Assembly (NCBI GenBank): GCA_945949875.1
Contig: CAMFGH010000018.1
Location: 1 to 35,602, forward strand
Source: an uncultured bacterium
Lineage (GTDB): Bacteria > Bacillota > Clostridia > Lachnospirales > Lachnospiraceae
DNA: 35,602 nt
Direction: 5' to 3'
Shown: piece after piece, positions 33,755 to 35,602 of the stretch
Layout: every line of letters begins with the position of its first letter
How positions within the stretch are numbered: position 1 is the first letter of the stretch
Program-made: the position numbers and the translations under genes
The notes under the pieces: model-generated
The model's database searches: none
Seen by the model: only the letters and a program-made list of their open reading frames with translations
What the model was told of the DNA's origin: nothing

Positions 33755-33905
33755 GGATTCCATGATAAATGTAAGAAATATGATTCGATTTCTCGGCATA
33801 ACCATTGCGCTTATGCTAATCACTCTGGGAATCTGGACCGGGGGATATCAGGATATTTTAAATAAAGCAACTCATATATGTCTGGAGTGCATAGGAATCG
33901 GATGA
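33753..33905 (+). CDS. Small membrane protein with C-terminal CXXC (CD1871A-like)
   Basis: This protein of 50 residues has a basic start, one membrane segment (about 11-29, IRFLGITIALMLITLGIWTG) and an end reading AxxICLECIGIG, with cysteines 43 and 46. This is the pattern of the CD1871A-type small CXXC proteins of Clostridia, which sit between a thioredoxin-like gene and a 4Fe-4S protein gene, as here. The CXXC is probably at the outer face and may relay electrons or a disulfide between its neighbours; that role is inference. In-frame ATGs at 33762 and 33780 are alternative starts. The best ribosome match, GAGG, is 11 bases before 33753. Confidence 0.82.
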   Translation: MDSMINVRNMIRFLGITIALMLITLGIWTGGYQDILNKATHICLECIGIG

Positions 33906-33942
33906 TGAAGAAAAGGAATCAGATGATGTAGAAAAGGAATCA
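33901..33942 (+). repeat. 21-base direct repeat, two copies, in gene junction
   Basis: Units 33901-33921 and 33922-33942 begin GATGATGAAG and GATGATGTAG and share AGAAAAGGAATCA at the end, differing at one base. The repeat covers the end of the small CXXC gene and most of the gap to the 4Fe-4S gene. Confidence 0.85.
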
Positions 33943-33966
33943 GATGTCATCATAAAAGAGAGTAGG

Positions 33967-34812
33967 ATGGGGATACAAAAGGTAACCGGGATGATGAAGC
34001 AGAAGATAAGACATTTGACCCAGTGTGTGTACGCGGTTCTTTATAATTGCCACATCACCGGATTTATAAAAGGAGAAATATATCAGGGGAATAATAAAGG
34101 AGTATGTGTGCCCGGGCTGAACTGCTATTCCTGTCCCGGAGCCATAGGTGCCTGCCCTATCGGAAGCGTGCAGAATGCGCTTTTGTCCAGCAAATACCGT
34201 GTGCCATATTATGCACTTGGAATGATTCTTCTATTTGGAATTTTGCTGGGGAGACTGATCTGCGGGTTTTTATGTCCCTTTGGACTGCTGCAGGAAGTGC
34301 TGGCATGGATTCCGGTGAAAAAGATAAAAAAGAGCAGGGTTACCTATTATCTGTCTTACCTGAAATATGTGATTCTGGTGGTATTTTGTGTGCTGATACC
34401 ATTGCTTTTCCAGACACCGGGCTTTTGCAAATACATCTGTCCTGCGGGAACCTTGGAAGGAGGTATTCCTCTGGTGCTTTTGGGTGACGGATTACGAAGT
34501 TTGATTGGTAAGCTTTTTACCATGAAAATGACATTTCTTGTGCTGATTTTAGTGGGATGTATTTTCTTACATAGATTTTTCTGCAGGTTTCTCTGTCCGC
34601 TTGGTGCATTTTATTCTTTCTTTCATAAAGTGGCAGTTGTGAGAATGGTAGTGGATGAGAGTAAATGCAATGGATGTGGGCGTTGTGTCAGGGAGTGCCC
34701 AATGGATATCCGGCAGGTAGGAGACAGGGAATGCGTATACTGTATGAAATGCTCCGAACATTGTGCCCAGTGTGCGATTAGTGTCAATGTGTTGCAGGGG
34801 AAAAAGGATTAA
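33967..34812 (+). CDS. Polyferredoxin-type 4Fe-4S membrane protein (NapH/YccM-like)
   Basis: This protein of 281 residues has about five membrane segments and many cysteines at membrane edges: NCYSCPGAIGACP, CGFLCPFG, CKYICPAG and CRFLCPLG. Two ferredoxin-like clusters follow at the C-terminus (CNGCGRCVRECP and CVYCMKCSEHCAQC). Proteins of this class (NapH, NosR, CcoG-like) pass electrons across or along the membrane. With the thioredoxin-like protein and the CXXC peptide it probably supplies reducing power to extracellular thiols. The start may instead be the ATG at 33991, which has AAGG 8 bases upstream. A terminator follows 20 bases after the stop. Confidence 0.9.
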   Translation: MGIQKVTGMMKQKIRHLTQCVYAVLYNCHITGFIKGEIYQGNNKGVCVPGLNCYSCPGAIGACPIGSVQNALLSSKYRVPYYALGMILLFGILLGRLICGFLCPFGLLQEVLAWIPVKKIKKSRVTYYLSYLKYVILVVFCVLIPLLFQTPGFCKYICPAGTLEGGIPLVLLGDGLRSLIGKLFTMKMTFLVLILVGCIFLHRFFCRFLCPLGAFYSFFHKVAVVRMVVDESKCNGCGRCVRECPMDIRQVGDRECVYCMKCSEHCAQCAISVNVLQGKKD

Positions 34813-34832
34813 TAGGGCAAAAAGAAGATTAG

Positions 34833-34872
34833 AAAAAAACAACCCCGGCCGGTTAGGCCAGGGTTGTTTTTT
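34833..34872. terminator. Bidirectional-looking intrinsic terminator
   Basis: AAAAAACAACCC pairs with GGGTTGTTTTTT (ending 34872), with an inner GGCC/GGCC stem around a short loop. A-tract and T-tract lie on both sides. It ends the redox operon. Confidence 0.93.
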
Positions 34873-35113
34873 AGTATGCATAATACATCTTGTTGTAAAA
34901 CAAGGGGAGATATGAAAAAGTGTATTTAGACCAGAGAGACTTTTTTTCGGAGGGGTAGTGTTCCTAAAAAGTCTTTTTTCTCTGTTCTATGGTTATTATC
35001 ATAAAGGATAAATGTGTCGAAAATGTGGAGATTTTATGAAAGAAAAGTGTTTTGATTCTAAAAAAAATATAAACTTCCGGCATAATGATATCAGGGGAAT
35101 TTTGGCATAATGA
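34873..35113. other. Intergenic region with leader-like mini-ORF and hairpins
   Basis: No gene of normal size is seen. There is a small hairpin at 34889-34904 (CTTGTT/AACAAG). A five-codon ORF MKKCI lies at 34912-34929 with AGGGGAG 5 bases upstream, and the terminator-like hairpin at 34938-34979 follows directly. The rest, to about 35070, is AT-rich without recognisable structure. The mini-ORF plus terminator resembles an attenuation leader, but the next gene has its own promoter downstream, so any role is unclear. Confidence 0.35.
34938..34979 (+). terminator. Hairpin followed by T-tract
   Basis: GACTTTTT (34939-34946, one base uncertain) pairs with AAAAAGTC (34966-34973), with an inner GGA/TCC step, and is followed by TTTTTTC. 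It would end a short transcript starting in the preceding 60 bases or back up the stronger terminator at 34833. Confidence 0.55.
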
Positions 35114-35142
35114 TTGTTATTCCCGTCAGAAAAAGTTATAAT
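35079..35142 (+). promoter_or_regulatory. parA-like gene promoter with direct-repeat operator candidate
   Basis: TTGTTA (35114-35119) and a perfect TATAAT (35137-35142) with a 17-base spacer make a strong sigma-A promoter. GGCATAATGAT occurs twice upstream, at 35079-35089 and 35104-35114, 25 bases apart on the same strand. The second copy touches the -35 box, as a regulator site would. Confidence 0.72.
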
Positions 35143-35168
35143 AGAGAGAGTTAAAAACAGGAAACAAT

Positions 35169-35251
35169 CATGAAATGACTAAGAGATAGTCAGGAAATAT
35201 CAAGAAATAACTAAGAAATAATTAAGAAATAACCAAGAAATGACCAAGGAG
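35169..35251 (+). repeat. Seven degenerate 11-base repeats upstream of the ParA-like gene
   Basis: Units at 35169, 35180, 35191 (10 bases), 35201, 35212, 35223 and 35234 follow the pattern YAAGAAATAAC, and an eighth fragment, CAAGGAG (35245-35251), is the ribosome site itself. The 11-base step is close to one DNA helical turn. Confidence 0.85.
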
Positions 35252-35259
35252 TGTTCCAT

Positions 35260-35602
35260 ATGGGAAAGACGAAGACGATTTGTTTTTGCAATAACAAGGG
35301 AGGCAGTGGAAAATCCACATCCTGTGCCAATATCGGTTATGCACTATCTGCCATGGGATATAAAGTCCTGCTGATTGATGGCGACATGCAGCTTAATTTG
35401 TCACTCTCTTTTTTTGAAGAGGATAAAGTACTGGAGATGGCACAAAGTGAGAAAAACCTTTATCATGCTATCCGGAATCAACAGGATCTGAAGGATTTCA
35501 TTGTTCCCATACCTTCTGAAACTCTGGATATGATTGCCTCTTCTACTTTGATGCGTTCTACTGAGTATGAGTTATTTGAAAAGTGGCCAACAGGGTTGAT
35601 CG
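35260..35602 (+). CDS. ParA/Soj-type ATPase, 3' partial
   Basis: The first 114 codons of a MinD/ParA-family ATPase are present; the gene runs off the right edge. The deviant Walker A motif is KGGSGKST near residue 13, Walker A' is LLIDGDMQLNLS near 45-56, and an IASST strand follows. ATG 35260 has CAAGGAG 8 bases upstream. ParA proteins position DNA or protein cargo by ATP-driven binding to the nucleoid; the partner (ParB-like or other) would lie outside the window. The strong promoter and the 11-base repeats upstream belong to this gene. Whether it is the chromosomal Soj or part of an integrated plasmid-like element cannot be decided from this fragment. Confidence 0.88.
   Translation, partial: MGKTKTICFCNNKGGSGKSTSCANIGYALSAMGYKVLLIDGDMQLNLSLSFFEEDKVLEMAQSEKNLYHAIRNQQDLKDFIVPIPSETLDMIASSTLMRSTEYELFEKWPTGLI

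Overview
The window looks like chromosomal DNA of a low-to-moderate G+C Gram-positive anaerobe of the class Clostridia, most likely a Lachnospiraceae gut bacterium. This is inferred from three things: purine-rich Shine-Dalgarno sites, a Clostridia-type gene set (carbamate kinase, Csp-like subtilase, LCP protein, CD1871A-type small CXXC protein beside a 4Fe-4S membrane protein), and long tandem-domain family 2 glycosyltransferases. No rRNA, tRNA, phage, transposase or CRISPR array is visible.

Positions 1-13838 are the downstream part of a cell-surface polysaccharide locus, all on the + strand. It contains the 3' end of a Wzt-type ABC exporter ATPase with a carbohydrate-recognition C-terminus. 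Next come a methyltransferase fused to a kinase-like domain, five family 2 glycosyltransferases and a polyprenyl-phosphate sugar-1-phosphate transferase. An LCP protein at 13869-15080 probably ligates the finished glycan to the wall, and a terminator follows it. The Wzt/methyltransferase-kinase pairing resembles the chain-capping and export logic of E. coli O9a (WbdD/Wzt).

Positions 15121-15627 hold a 507-base imperfect palindrome with no credible gene. A glycosyltransferase, glmS and a ClpX with an unusually long linker follow (15694-20181). Next are a second palindromic element (20187-20361), a Csp-like S8 protease (20421-22298), a small possibly frameshifted ORF and a divergent lspA. A third element (23076-23458) lies between two facing terminators. 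It has 53-base inverted ends around four hairpin-forming 62-base repeats.

Positions 23557-31094 carry carbamate kinase on the minus strand, a MacB-like exporter (ATPase, FtsX-type permease, membrane-fusion protein) and metN-metI without an adjacent metQ. A multi-pass membrane protein of unknown function and a convergent HAD phosphatase follow. Positions 32660-34812 form a redox module: a membrane-anchored thioredoxin-like protein, a 50-residue CXXC membrane peptide and a polyferredoxin-type 4Fe-4S membrane protein. The window ends inside a ParA/Soj-type ATPase that has a good promoter and seven 11-base direct repeats upstream.

The most unusual signals are non-coding. They are three unrelated large palindromic elements within about 8.5 kb, and several gene junctions built almost wholly from short degenerate tandem repeats. 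The clearest of these is nine 12-base units that exactly fill the gap between the thioredoxin-like gene and the small CXXC gene. Within proteins, the tandem glycosyltransferases show complementary decay: different paralogues have lost opposite catalytic halves.
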